Of a stretch of DNA of 64,000 nt, positions 10,860 through 22,054 are shown one piece after another. Source of the DNA: Excoecaria cochinchinensis (lineage: Eukaryota > Streptophyta > Magnoliopsida > Malpighiales > Euphorbiaceae); contig CANTUQ010000055.1 of assembly GCA_947683425.1 (NCBI GenBank), positions 23,554,001 to 23,618,000 of the forward strand, read 5' to 3'. The position numbers and the translations under genes were made by a program. The notes beneath the pieces were generated by a model. It made no database searches and was not told the DNA's origin. It worked only from the letters and a program-made list of their open reading frames with translations. Numbering within the stretch: position 1 is the first letter of the stretch; each line of letters begins with the position of its first letter.

Positions 10860-11609
10860 CCGTGATCGAAACTTCGCTTCGAAAGTGACTTAAGTTAAAA
10901 TAATAATTGAGTTGTTAAGAATCAAAAATTCCATTTCTAATCGAAATTGCATCGCATTCACTAGAGCCTTAGTATTATGCTAGTTGGTCCCCATCATACG
11001 CCGGTGCGTTCCTAAAATATGACCCTACTTTCACTCATTGTAGAGAAGTGCTCGGGATAATCACCAACCCAAACCTTGTACCATTTATGGTATATTAAAT
11101 GGAGACCCAATCAGTCGCTATGCTCGTGATGTGCTAGACCCATTAGCCGGGACCATGCTTGGGTAGACCTAAAATAACACCACATTTGACCAAAGCTCTT
11201 GTAACGGCAATAGATACTTCCACTAGGTGAAATGTACCATAATATCGTGCTTGCTATTTGGGCCGTCATATATTGAACAAAATTAATTAAATTAAATGGT
11301 CTTTCATCAAAGGCTTTCATGCCCCGGTGGGCCCATTTTAATTTAGTTGAATTGTTTAGATACATAATGGCCAAACACGCATACGTATGTAAATTAGGCA
11401 AGAGTTGTCATGCTACCAGTTTTTCACCGTGCACTATACGTGTCCAACAGGTTCCCTGTTAACCCTTGGATAAAGCCCACCTAGGAAAGAGACTGCACGA
11501 TCCCGTGTGTGGGAGAAATAAGGTTGGAAGAATCTACCTGCTTGCATGTGGTTGTGGATGCTGCACAGTATGCTTGTACATCACATATCATTCATGCATG
11601 TCGAAAAAA

Positions 11610-11671
<62 letters not shown>

Positions 11672-12009
11672 TAATAATATAGGTTCTCTTATGTTGCATG
11701 TGTACATATCCTTTCGTCTGCATATTATTTTTCACATGTACATATCATCTTGCATATAATATTTTTAAAACAACACATCGTGTCACTGTAATATATTGAT
11801 CTTTCACTCATCAAGGACCATCTGTATAGCACGATCATGCATTACATGACATTCATTCATCATTCTAATTCTTTGATTTTACAGCCACTGTAGACCATTT
11901 GTCCAAGTGGTTTTGGAGTTTCGATAGTCACCGTTAGAGGACCTTTTGTTTGGGGTTAGGATCAGGATCAGGATTAAGGGCAGTTAATAAGAATTCAAAA
12001 TTTTCAAGA
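10860..12009 (+). other. Non-coding leader of B
   Basis: Homologous block by block to the leaders of A and D. Holds a (TA)n run at 11620-11669 and a splice acceptor TTTTACAG at 11884 followed by CCACTGTAGACC, the same context as in A and D. No gene seen. Confidence 0.7.
11620..11669. repeat. (TA)n microsatellite
   Basis: About 25 TA units after a short A run, in the leader of B. Confidence 0.95.
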
Positions 12010-12705
12010 ATGGCTAATTCTTCGTGACAGATTGAAGGGACTCGTGCCTTAATTGCCCAAGAGACAGATGGAAGGCTTGAAGAGCTCGGGAAGAGGTTGT
12101 TGGCCATGATTAAGGAAAGGATGGATGCCATGGCACTAGTTCTTCAGGCCCAACTTATGGCAATTACCCTTAACCATGTTTGGTCGGCCACTATCGAGAA
12201 GGCCTATACAGTGATGACTACAGCGTCTCCTCTTACTTCCAAGCCCAGAGACAAGGTTGCACTTGTTTCACTAGTCAAGCAAAGAGGAGATATTGGATCT
12301 ACTCTAGAATGGGATATTATGCCTAAAGAGGATGGAGATATAGTAAGGATCCATGCTCTGAAAAATGAAAGCCCGAGTGTCCGCAACAACAGTAAGGGCA
12401 ATGTTAAGAGGACGGGAGTGCCAACCACAAAAATGAATTAAAGGCACTATTCTAATTTGGGCAAATCCTTATCATGGGTTTTTAAGAAGCTGATGAAAAA
12501 GGGGATATTACAGCCATTGCCTCCTAAGCCCGCCAATAGCCAGGGACATCCCAGTCACAGGACGAATCAATATTGCGCCTTCCACCAACACACCGGGCAT
12601 CTAACGGACTATTATTGGACTTTAAGGGATCGGGTACAAGACCTCATTGATAGCAAGCATATCTCTGACCTAGAAGAGCAACAGAAGGAGAGGAAGATAA
12701 ATTGA
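12010..12705 (+). pseudogene. gag of element B (no capsid core)
   Basis: Starts MANSS and hits a TGA at codon 6, where A has CGA. It then reads through a helical segment (ALIAQETDGRLEELGKRLLA), a linker, a TAA after 12438, and the gag tail with the knuckle CAFHQHTGHLTDYY, in which the last Cys is Tyr. The capsid core found in A and D (about 160 residues) is absent between the linker and the tail, as in A's second module. That makes it a family trait rather than a chance loss here. Element C cuts B off at 12752. Confidence 0.75.
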
Positions 12706-12752
12706 GCACCTAAGTGGGGAAAGACGACTGTTCTCATGAATGATAATGAACC
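12706..12752 (+). other. Truncated end of B and target duplication of C
   Basis: The last bases GAACC (12748-12752) should be the target duplication of C. The rest of B would resume beyond the window. Confidence 0.55.
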
Positions 12753-12873
12753 TGTGACGCGCGCCGAACCTCTATGCCTCCCAAAAGCCCGCCTTAGGGC
12801 GATCGGGAGAGGTTCATAAAAACTTGTAAGGTATTTACAAGCTGCGTCTATTTTGGGCAACAAAGAGGTTTCT

Positions 12874-12884
12874 TGGAGTCGCCA
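12874..12884 (-). promoter_or_regulatory. PBS-core copy inside LTR C
   Basis: TGGCGACTCCA on the minus strand, directly after the stem CCCAAT/ATTGGG (12885-12901) and 121 bases before the LTR end. Confidence 0.8.
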
Positions 12885-13959
12885 CCCAATAGAACATTGG
12901 GAAGGGTCGTCTAGCCTCATCGAGCCTAAGATGGCGCATACATATCCATCTTGGGCTAACCAGAGAGATTTTGGAGATCTCAGCCTCTACCCCCTGGAGC
13001 CTATGATTGTAATCGTTTAGCCCAAAGACCAGAGAAAGTTCGGGACTCCCCATTTATTCATACCTTGGCTAAGTTTATAATCAAGTTTTTAATTTAGTAT
13101 TTCATCACATTTCTCATTCAATTTTAATGCAATTTAATTAAACGCATATCAAACATATAAATAAAGCGGTAAATAAAATAAATGAAAGCAAAATAAATTA
13201 CAATAAAACTAGGGGCGGAATACAACCTCCATTTGTAAATAAAATACAACTCATGCATAAATCGGGTTATTTATTAAAAATAAGGATATTGGTCCTCTCA
13301 TGCATAATTAAAGAAAATGATTTTAAAGTGACAATTTATTTTGGATGAAAAATCTAGGACATTGGTCCCATTTTTATTAAATAAAATCCAATTTAGTTTA
13401 ATAGAAATATTTTTGTGATTTTTAATTAACGTGCATGAAAATAAATTTATTATTACAAATTACATAATAATCAATTAAACCAAAATAATAAAAAGTAACA
13501 AAAATATAAACAACTCCCAAGTGGAACTTCAAATCTCCATGGGCTTCCACTTGACAAAAACTCACACATAAAAATAAGTATTGAAATAAAAGAAACAAAT
13601 AAAAGTCATATTAGTAATAAAAATGAGTTAAACATACTATAAAAATAAAGTAAATAAAAAGGCATCATGTATGACAAACCAATTAAAATGACATAATAAA
13701 AAATATGCAATTTAACAATTTAACAATTTAACATGCATAAAAAACAACATAATAATAATAAAATTCAACATGCATAAAAAACATAAAATAATAATTATAA
13801 GATTTAACATGCATAAAAAAACATAAAATAATGATAATAGAATTTGACATGCATAAAAACATGAAATAATAACAATAACATCCACTCATACATAAAAAAT
13901 ATAAAACATGTAAAATTCAACATGCATAGAATTAAAATAATAATGGTAATAATAAAAAT

Positions 13960-14069
13960 AAACAAGAATAATGATAATAATAATAATAATAATAATACTA
14001 ATGATGGTAATAACTACAATAATAATAATAACATAATAATACCAAAGAATATGAACAATCAAATAACAT

Positions 14070-14114
<45 letters not shown>

Positions 14115-14135
14115 AATAATAATAATAATAATAAT
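13960..14135. repeat. AAT and AAC microsatellites in LTR C
   Basis: Runs of AAT around 13975-13997 and after 14110, and about fourteen AAC units at 14070-14112. They hold the same relative position as (ATT)n of LTR A read on the other strand. Confidence 0.92.
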
Positions 14136-15368
14136 CAAAGAAGATGAACAATCCAATTAAAAATAGAAGAATAACATGAAAATAAAATAAGCCAATTATG
14201 ATAAAACATGCTAAATGATGATACTAATAATATATATGAACTAAAAAATGATGACAATAATATGAACATGAACAATTAAATGAGAAATAAGAATAAAAAA
14301 TAATAATATGAACAATTAAACAAAAAAAAAAGAAATAAGAAGTAAAAATATGAACAATTAAATAATAGATCTAAAAGAATTTACATGATAATCAATTGAA
14401 TAAAAGCAAAAGAATAAAAAGAAGAATAAAATGATAGAACTAAAAGAATTTACATGTTAATTAATTAAATAAAAAATAAAATTAAAAATCCAACTAAGAA
14501 ATTGAGCCAATAATGTTTACCCTCAAAATTGATCTTGAAGAAATGAAGGTGGATGATCCAATTCCTTGTCTTGTTTTGAAAAAATATGATTAGAAGAAAA
14601 AATAAAATATTGAAAGATAACTTTTACTCAAGAACAAACAATTAGTTTATTTGTCTTAAAGTAAAAAGTTGTCAATTGAAAATAAGAAAAATTCTCAAGA
14701 ACAAAAATTGTTAATTTTTGTCTCAAGAATTGCTGGAAATTCCTTTAGAAATTGAGAGAATATAATTTGGTTGCGAGAAGAGAGAAGAAGAAAAAAAGTT
14801 TTCTAAAGAAAATCCCCTAATTCTCTCTCAAAAATCCTTTTTATTTCCCCCAAAATTCAGATTTTTTAATTAAAGAAATTAAATTAATTTAATTCCCATA
14901 ACATAAAAACAACTGAATTTGGAGAGTTGGAAGATAGAAGGATTTTAGAATTAAATTTTGCAAAAAAAATGAGTTAAAAAGCATTTAAAATGAAGAATTT
15001 ATGGCCAAAAAGGCCAAAATAGGCAAAACGGACGAACAGGGGCGACCGACGGCATACCCGTGCGTAGGCGCGACCGACGGCCTTCCCGTGGGTAGGTGAG
15101 CGATGGGAAGCCCGTCCCTCGCGCGGAATTTTTTTTTTTTCTAAATTCCTATAAAATATAATAATTTAAAAACTCACTTTTTTCCTCACAAAATAAATTT
15201 TAAAATACTTTAAAAATATTTTTGAAATACAATTTTATTTAATTTTAAAACAACAAATCGACAAGGAAATCGTCACTTCCAACTTCATTCTTTTTGCCTA
15301 TAGATCGGCACACTTAATTTCATCATTGTGTAATCCTGATCTTGGCTACTCGGGACCCGGTGTCTACA

Positions 15369-15383
15369 GTTGCCCCCAATTTT
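15369..15383 (-). promoter_or_regulatory. Polypurine tract of C
   Basis: AAAATTGGGGGCAAC on the minus strand, identical to that of A, next to the LTR start. Confidence 0.85.
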
Positions 15384-15494
15384 GGGGAGGCTAGTGTGTG
15401 GGTGCCTAGGTGAGCCAAAATTCAGGAAAAGGAAATAAGCGCGTACCTGAGGCTGCCTCCTTCCTGCTGCTCCCTCGGGAACAGTGCTATGATT

Positions 15495-16110
15495 CATCCT
15501 CTTGAGTTGCACTGAGTCGTTGACAAGACTACAAAGTGCCAAGGAACCATCCTAAGACGGTGATGCGCCGAGTCGCTACCAAGACTACAAAACGCGAAAG
15601 ATAAATCGCACCGAGCCGCTGATAAGGCTACTAAAAGTGTGCTGCACGGAGTCGCTGACAAGACTACTAAACGTACAGGTGCTATCTGCAGATAGCGATG
15701 CGCCGAGCCACTACCAAGACTACTAAAAGCGCATAACGAAAAACGCACCAAGCCGCTGACAAGGCTACTAAAAGTGCGCTGCACGGAGTCGCTGACAAGA
15801 CTAATAAACGTGCAGGGTTCCATCCTAAGACGGTGATGCGTCGAGCCACTGACAAGGCTACTAAAAAAGCACAAGAGAGATGCACCGAGTCACTACCAAG
15901 ACTACCAAAAGTGCACGAAAGAACTACACCGAGCCACTACCAAAGCTACCAAAGTGCACTGTTCCCTCCTCTGATTATGATGCATCGAGTCGCTGACAAG
16001 ACTATGAAACGCGAAACTTGCTCTTCTGTGCTGCACCGAGTCTGCTACAGACTACCAAAAGTGCACTGCACCGAGTCACTGACAAGACTACTAAAAGTGA
16101 AGGATTCCAT
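15495..16110 (-). repeat. Degenerate tandem repeat in the tail of C
   Basis: More than ten copies of a unit of about 35-55 bases marked on the plus strand by GAGTCGCTGACAAGACTAC or close variants. Every few units a longer insert with ATCCTAAGACGGTGATGCG or a relative appears (15550, 15825, 16105), hinting at a higher-order period near 275 bases. It shares position, but not sequence, with the 48-bp array of A. Confidence 0.85.
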
Positions 16111-17218
16111 CTTCAAATGGTGACTGTCTTCTTTTAGATATTTCCTGCAAAATTATGTGCACAAAAATACATACAAGAAAACGTGTGTATGATATGAGAT
16201 GCGAATGCTTGCAAGAATCTATAGACCATGCCCTAGGTAGCCCAAGGCGTGCTGAGGATATAGCTTGGTTGCTCCACCATGCCCCCGAAATCAATAGGAT
16301 TGTCATCTTGGCCTTAGGGATTCCGTCCCCAATAAGTTTCTGAAAGAGACATCCAGTCATCTTTGGCCCCCGGTCGATGATTATATGCCCAGGATTCTGA
16401 CTCATGTCCTGAATTATGCCTTATCTAGCTGAAAAGAAGATCATCCGAAGTATACCGCCTTATTACTCCAGGCATTGTTTTAAAGGTAGTGCGTCCCTTG
16501 TGGATTTTCACACTAGCTTTTCTTCGTGGGAAATGCGTCCCTTTAGGGATTTTCACATAACCCTTTGCCTAATTTTTGCCTGGCATGGACCCAACCCAAA
16601 CCAGCGGCTTTTATTTTTTATTTATATTATTTTTTTTATAGGGCAGACTGCCTATCTCCAGGTTTTCACCCTGCCCTTTGGCCTAACTTTTGCTTAGAGA
16701 GCCAGTTACGGTTTTCATCTCTAACAGCCTCTTCTTTTTTTTTCAAGATTTTTTATTTTTTTAACAGCAAGAGAAAGCTATTATCCCCTTACGAGTGATC
16801 AGCACACATCTGCTTAGATATCTTCAAATAGAATGAGTAGACAATGTCATTAGATAAATAGATGATAAGTTTCTTTTTAAGACAGAACTAAAAGAACAAT
16901 GAAAACTGTATTCTTTTACTCATTGCAAAATTGAGTACATTTCTATATGATTTCATCATACATGATCCTTGTTTAACAAGAATTCAAAATCACAAGACTA
17001 CACCTAATCTCGGAATAGATCTTGTAAGCATCAAACTCCTGTTATCAATCGACCCTCTTGGGTTTTCTCGATTGAACATTTTCTCTTGGCCCTTAATTTT
17101 TGCCCAGGATGCCTTTTTTCAGTTTTCACCCTGACAGGGCGCCCAATTTTAACAAGGCCGCCTTTTTTCGGTTTTTGACCTGCGGGGCATTTATTCTCTT
17201 CTTTTTATTTTTTAGTCT
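16111..17218 (-). other. Non-coding tail of C
   Basis: Holds the conserved GTGAAAACC/GTGAAAATCC blocks (16480-16720 and 17040-17200 read on minus) that also occur in A and D. No antisense or 3' sense gene as seen in D is present. Confidence 0.7.
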
Positions 17219-19112
17219 TTAGCCATGGAACCTTTTTAGTCTATCGACATTGACCGGGTCTTTAAACTCATTCCCATCGCTGTCTGCCAAGATTGCCGCT
17301 CCCTTTGTTAGCAACTTTTTCACAATGAACGGACCTTCCCAGGTTGGTCTGAATTTTCCTCGTATGTCTGGGACTTCCGGCCTCATCATCTTAAAGACCA
17401 AATCCCCTTCTTTCAATGGGTGCTTTCGTACCTTCTTGCCAAAGGACCAAGCTAGTCTCTTCTGATAAACCTGATTGTGCTAATAGGCCCTTAACCTATC
17501 TTCATCCAACAAATTCAACTGCAACAATCGTTGTTGTGCCCATTCTGTCTCTAGAATCTCGGCTTCTATGACTACCCTTGAGGATTTCAGCTCAATTTCA
17601 ACCGGCAGAACTGCTTCGGTTCCATATACTAGGGAGAACGGTGTCGCCCCCGTAGAGGTTCTGACTGCGGTTCTATAACCCCAGAGTGCAAAAGGCAGCT
17701 TTTTCGCCCAATCTTTATAGCTCTGAACCATCTTGGCCAATATTCTTTTAACATTCTTGTTCGCTGCTTCAACCGCACCGTTAGCTTGAGGACGGTAAGG
17801 AGAAGACTTGTGATGCTGGATTCCATACTTCTGAAGCATCTGCTTGGTTTCTGCTAAGAACTGCACCCCATTATCAGACACAATGTTGTGTGGGAGGCCA
17901 TATCTGCATATCAAATTCCTCTCGATGAACTTAGCCATGTCTCGGGCATCATTCTTCTTGAAAGATTCAGCTTCGACCCACTTAATGAAATAATCAATGG
18001 CGACTATAATGAACCTGTGCCCATTAGACGCTGTAGGACGTATCTCGCCTATGATATTTATTCTCCAAGCTATAAATGGCCATGGAGATGTCAAATTATG
18101 TAGCTCTGAAACTGGGACATGCCTTAAATTCGCGTATTGCTGGCATAACTGGCATTGCTTCACATATTTTGAACAATCCGTATCCATTGTGAGCCAATAG
18201 AATCCTTGGCGCATGATCTTCTTCGCTAAGGCTAAGTCATTCACGTGAGCTCCACAGACTCCGGCATAAACCTCTTCCATAACCTTTTCAGCTTCTTTCT
18301 CCGCCAAACATCTTAACTGGATACCATCGACTTGTCTCTTATACAAAGTGCCATTTACACTGATGAACTGAGTGGACAACTTTCGAATCATCCTTTGGTC
18401 TTTCTCAGTGGCTTCCTCTGGAAAAACTGACCGTTCTAAATAATTTTGAATGTCATAGTACCAAGGGTTTCCATCGGTGGCCCCAACATCCATCACTTGC
18501 TCAGCTTCAAAACAAGGCTTTCCCGAGCTAGAGATTAGCACAGGTTTCATAGTAACCCCTGTTGGGTTGTCCCACATGGACACCAATGTTGCGAGAGCAT
18601 CAGCCAATTGATTTTCATCCTTGGGGGTGAAGTGAAAAGTGCAAGTCTCAAACTGGCTACTCAACATTCTCAAGTACTTCACGTAAGGTAACAACCTCTC
18701 TTCCTTAACTGACCATTCCCCTCTGATCTGATGAATTACTAATGAAGAATCTCCGAAGACTTCTGCAGTCTTTGCCCCCAGAGCCAGCAATGCCTCCAAT
18801 CCGAAGATGCAAGCTTTATATTCTGCTTCATTATTGGTCGCCTTGTACCTCAACTTTTTGTCTAACGGCAGCTTTTCACCATCCGGGGTCATAAGAATGA
18901 TCCCTGCTCCTGCCCCTTTACTGTTAACTGCCCCATCAAAGAATAATTGCCACCCTTGTACTGCTATGGCCATGACATCTTCATCTGGGAAATTGTATTC
19001 GAATTGGTCTCCCTCAATAGGATGCTCAGCCAAGAACTCAGCTACAGCTCTTCCTTTAATGGTTTTCCTGGTGATGTATTCGATATCAAACTCCTGCAAT
19101 AGTAATAACCAT
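17219..19112 (-). pseudogene. pol of C: second RNase H and integrase
   Basis: The open part begins at 19099 in the end of the first RNase H (YITRKTIKGRAVAEFLAEHP). Next comes an archaeal-type second RNase H (FFDGAVNSKGAGAGI, NNEAEY, GDSSLVIHQIRG, ADALATLVSMWD), characteristic of Tat elements. The integrase follows: zinc domain, core with SDNGVQF and GAVEAANKN, and C-terminal domain ending at 17219. A TAG interrupts it at about 17480 (Tyr in D). Two key residues are changed: the first zinc His is Tyr (VYAGVCGAH, D has THAGVCGAH) and the first catalytic Asp is Asn (RINIIGEI, D has GIDIIGEI). The integrase is therefore predicted dead. Element D cuts the gene at 19113; target duplication ACCAT (19108-19112). 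Confidence 0.88.
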
Positions 19113-19370
19113 TGTAAGCACCGTGTCCCGGAGCGGTCCGGATCAGAGGTTACCCTATGATGAAATCAGTGTCCGAGCCTGCATAAAAGGGCTGGATTTG
19201 GAGGTTTTAGTCCCGCGTTCCATGAGAAATGAGGCTTTTTACCATTCCTGGGCAGAGGGAGAGAAAAACAGAGGTTTTTTTCGAGTCGAAAGAAATTTTT
19301 TCCCTCCATAGACGGCCAGCCCATCTGTGAAGTCAGCCTGTCGCTCCGAGTCACTGACGGCTTGTTGTAT

Positions 19371-19390
19371 TTTCCGACGCCCGTCGGAAA
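19371..19390. promoter_or_regulatory. CCGACG/CGTCGG dyad in LTR D
   Basis: TTTCCGACGCCCGTCGGAAA, 9-bp perfect arms around two bases, about 160 bases before the TATA box. A second CCGACGCCCGTCGG follows near 19441. The half-site GCCCGTCGG recurs in the internal promoter-like region at 47663-47870. Confidence 0.85.
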
Positions 19391-19548
19391 GTCACCGCCC
19401 CTGTCAGAACGCCGCCTGGTTTCCCGGAGCATGCAACCGCTCCGACGCCCGTCGGTGGATGTGGCAGGGCCATCGGACGAATCCTTGTGTCAGAAGGAAT
19501 CTTTCGATGCCCGCCTCTATTCACCGACGCCAGTTGGTCGTGTCTGGC

Positions 19549-19555
19549 TATAAAT
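19549..19555 (+). promoter_or_regulatory. TATA box of LTR D
   Basis: TATAAAT after GTCTGGC. The donor at 19866 lies about 280 bases beyond the expected start of transcription. Confidence 0.6.
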
Positions 19556-20989
19556 GCTCCGGATTTTCATTTGAAAAGGGTTGGAAAAATTTTCAAATGA
19601 GGAAACTCTGCCCAATTTCAAGTAAATTTTCTCTCTCTTCCAACAAAACACACTTTCTGAGGGAATCTATTGAATCAAGGATCAAATCAATCAAAAGGAA
19701 CTAAAACTAATTAGTTTTCTTTAGATTTTGACTCCAAAACCGATCTTTGAGGGGTTGAAGAAGAAATAGTTCATTTTCTCTCTTCGGTCCTTCATCTTTT
19801 GCTTCTCGTGGAACGCGCGGGGCTCTAATCAACACAAGAATCTCACCTAAAGCGATTATCTGAGGGTAAATATACCGGATTCTTTTTCCATTTCATCTCA
19901 TATTTATTTCCTATTGTGTAGAATTTTTAAACATCTGTCCTTATTTTCTCTTATCTTGACTCTCTTATCTCCCTTTTGGGATAAAACCATTTTTTTGACT
20001 TTAAAAAGGTTTTTCTCCATTCTGTTTTTCGAAGACAGTGGTGACCGACGGGTCACCTTTACAGACGCCCCTCCTTGAGTGACAAATGGGTATCTCGCTT
20101 ACCTTAACCGACGCCCTTCGGTCAACCAAAGAAGGCCGTCGGTAGGTTTTGTCTCCATTTTTAATCATTTTTTAAGTCCCTTTGACTTCTTATATGTTAA
20201 TTTTATGTATATTAACATCTCTTAACTTTCTATGAGTGTATATGATTCTCTTGGATAATCCCGAGCTTGAGCGGCTGACTACCATATTTGGAGGACTTCA
20301 TCCGGTTTAGTTTTCCTAATTCTCTTAAGTACTTTCTTTATTTGTTATTCATTGATTATTTCATGTATATGGATATACTCTTTTCCTACCTCGTTGATAT
20401 ATAAAGATGATCCAATGATCTGTACTCAAATAAAAATGAGATTTGTATAAATTGCAAAAAGGGGGGTCCAACGCCCTATTTTTATCCAATAAAGATCACT
20501 ACGAATAAAAATCCCCAATTTTAATAACGATGCATGCGAGGACCAAAGTCCTCAAAATAAGCAAATGCCCCGATTTATGTATGATCCGCACATTTACGGA
20601 AGGGAGTTGTATTTCGCTCCTTGTATTATTGTAATTCCTTGCTTTCATTTTTTATCTGATCATTTATGGCTTTCAAGATGTGAATAAATGTGCATTTAAT
20701 CAACTGCATAGTGTGGAGAGAGAGCAAATTAATGATTTTAAAATTTGATCATAAAATAATTGAGGTAGAAATAAATGAGAAATCCCGGACCCAACTCTGG
20801 TCTTTGGGCTCGAGAGGTTAGAGGTTATCCTCCAAAATACTTCTTGGGTCACGAGGCTTTAGCGCTAATCCTAGGCTCTTTAGGGTGAGAAGTTCACCTT
20901 CCATGACCCCTTTGGCTGGCCCAAAATGGATACCAAGCGCAGTCTTAGGCTCTCCGAGGCGAGAGTAACTTTCCCAATGTTCTATTGGG

Positions 20990-21000
20990 TGGAGACTCCA
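20990..21000 (+). promoter_or_regulatory. PBS-core copy inside LTR D
   Basis: TGGAGACTCCA (one base different from the PBS), directly behind CCCAAT/ATTGGG (20973-20989) and 136 bases before the LTR end. Confidence 0.78.
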
Positions 21001-21137
21001 TGAAACCTCCTTGTTGCCCAACATAGACGCACTTGCAATTCATTTGCAAGATGCCAATGGACCCGCAAATATCCCGATCGCCCACGTGCGGGCGGTCCAA
21101 AAAAGTGCGGCGCATCGGGATCCGGCGCGCGTCACAG

Positions 21138-21155
21138 TGGCGACTCCACTGGGGA
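21138..21155 (+). promoter_or_regulatory. Primer binding site of D
   Basis: TGGCGACTCCACTGGGGA, one base after the LTR end; identical to A. Confidence 0.87.
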
Positions 21156-22054
21156 CGTTTATGGTTTGAGATTTCAATTTGAAAATACCTCATTTAACAT
21201 TTATGATTAAAATTTAATTCATAAATTTGCTTTCTCTCAAATTTGCATTTGCATATCATTAGAGCCTTAGAATACGCTAGTTTGGTCCCTCTTTTAGCCC
21301 CGGTGCGTTCCTAAAGCACCTCCTCATTTTCACTCAATTTAGGGAAGTGTTAAGGATAATCACCAGCCTAAGCCACGTACCTTAATGGTATATCAAAATG
21401 ATGACCCGATCGATCGCTATGCTCGTGATGTGATAGACCTGTCGGCAGGGATCATGCTTGGATAGCCTTAAAGAAACATCTCCCTTGACCAAAGCTCATG
21501 TAATGGCTGTAGTTACTTTCCACAGGTGAAATGAACCCTAATCCCATGCTTGCTGTATGGATCCTCATGTATTGGGTGAGTCCAAATGTCTCGCTTCGTA
21601 ACCTAGCCAAAGGCTATCATGCCCCGGTAGGGCCATGTCGAAATTTATGGAACGTCCAAATACGTGACGATCATTATCCATCCGCTTGTACATTAGCATA
21701 GGAGTGTCATGTTGCTGGTTTTTTGCCGCGCACTATGCATGCCAATCGGGTCCCTTGTTGACCCATCGGCTAATCCCACCTAGGAAAGAGACTGCACAAC
21801 CACGTGTGTGGGAGAAATAAGGGCGGAAGGACCTACTTGCTTGCTTGTGCTCTGTAAGTGTTGCATATCACGATCATGCATTATAACTGCATTTCATGCA
21901 TCATGCCTAACTTTTTGTCCCTGCAGCCATCATAGATCTGCCCAGGTGGACAAGATCACCAACCGGATGACTGATCCGAGTTCCTGAGTTTGAGCTACCT
22001 GGTAGAGAGGGCCTTTCAGAAATTCTGCCAAGAATCGGTCGCACTGTATCTGAG
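21156..22054 (+). other. Non-coding leader of D
   Basis: Homologous to the leaders of A and B, ending with the acceptor at 21926. No gene seen. Confidence 0.7.

Larger units (their letters stand above)
12753..15368 (-). mobile_element. 3' LTR of C (2616 bp)
   Basis: On the minus strand it starts TGTAGACACCGGGTCCCGAG at 15368 and ends CGCGCGTCACA at 12753. Contains a GC-rich segment with CCGACGGC words (15035-15125), a splice donor TGAGG/GTAAAC near 14521, AAT and AAC microsatellites (13960-14135), a CAAT hairpin (13283-13296) and a PBS core (12874-12884). Confidence 0.9.
12753..19112 (-). mobile_element. Element C: Tat-type Ty3/gypsy, visible 3' half
   Basis: Reads from right to left: RNase H and integrase (19112-17219), non-coding tail (17218-16110), tandem repeats (16110-15495), polypurine tract (15383-15369), 3' LTR (15368-12753). 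Its upstream half (RT, protease, gag, 5' LTR) is cut off by insertion of D at 19113. Confidence 0.88.
19113..21136 (+). mobile_element. 5' LTR of D (2024 bp)
   Basis: Starts TGTAAGCACCGTGTCCCG and ends GCGCGCGTCACA. U3 has CCGACG/CGTCGG dyads (19371-19390 and about 19441-19454) and a TATA box (TATAAAT, 19549-19555). A splice donor TGAGG/GTAAAT lies at 19866, then more GC-rich dyads (20045-20145), a hairpin GAGGAC/GTCCTC (20538-20553), CCCGATTTATGTATG (20569-20583) and a PBS core with one mismatch (20990-21000). Confidence 0.9.
19866..21926 (+). other. Predicted 5' intron of D covering the PBS
   Basis: Donor TGAGG/GTAAAT at 19866; acceptor TTTGTCCCTGCAG ending at 21926, 128 bases before the gag ATG. 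The 2061-base intron would remove the LTR 3' part and the PBS. The same donor context occurs in LTRs A, C and H, and the same acceptor context in leaders A and B. Confidence 0.55.
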
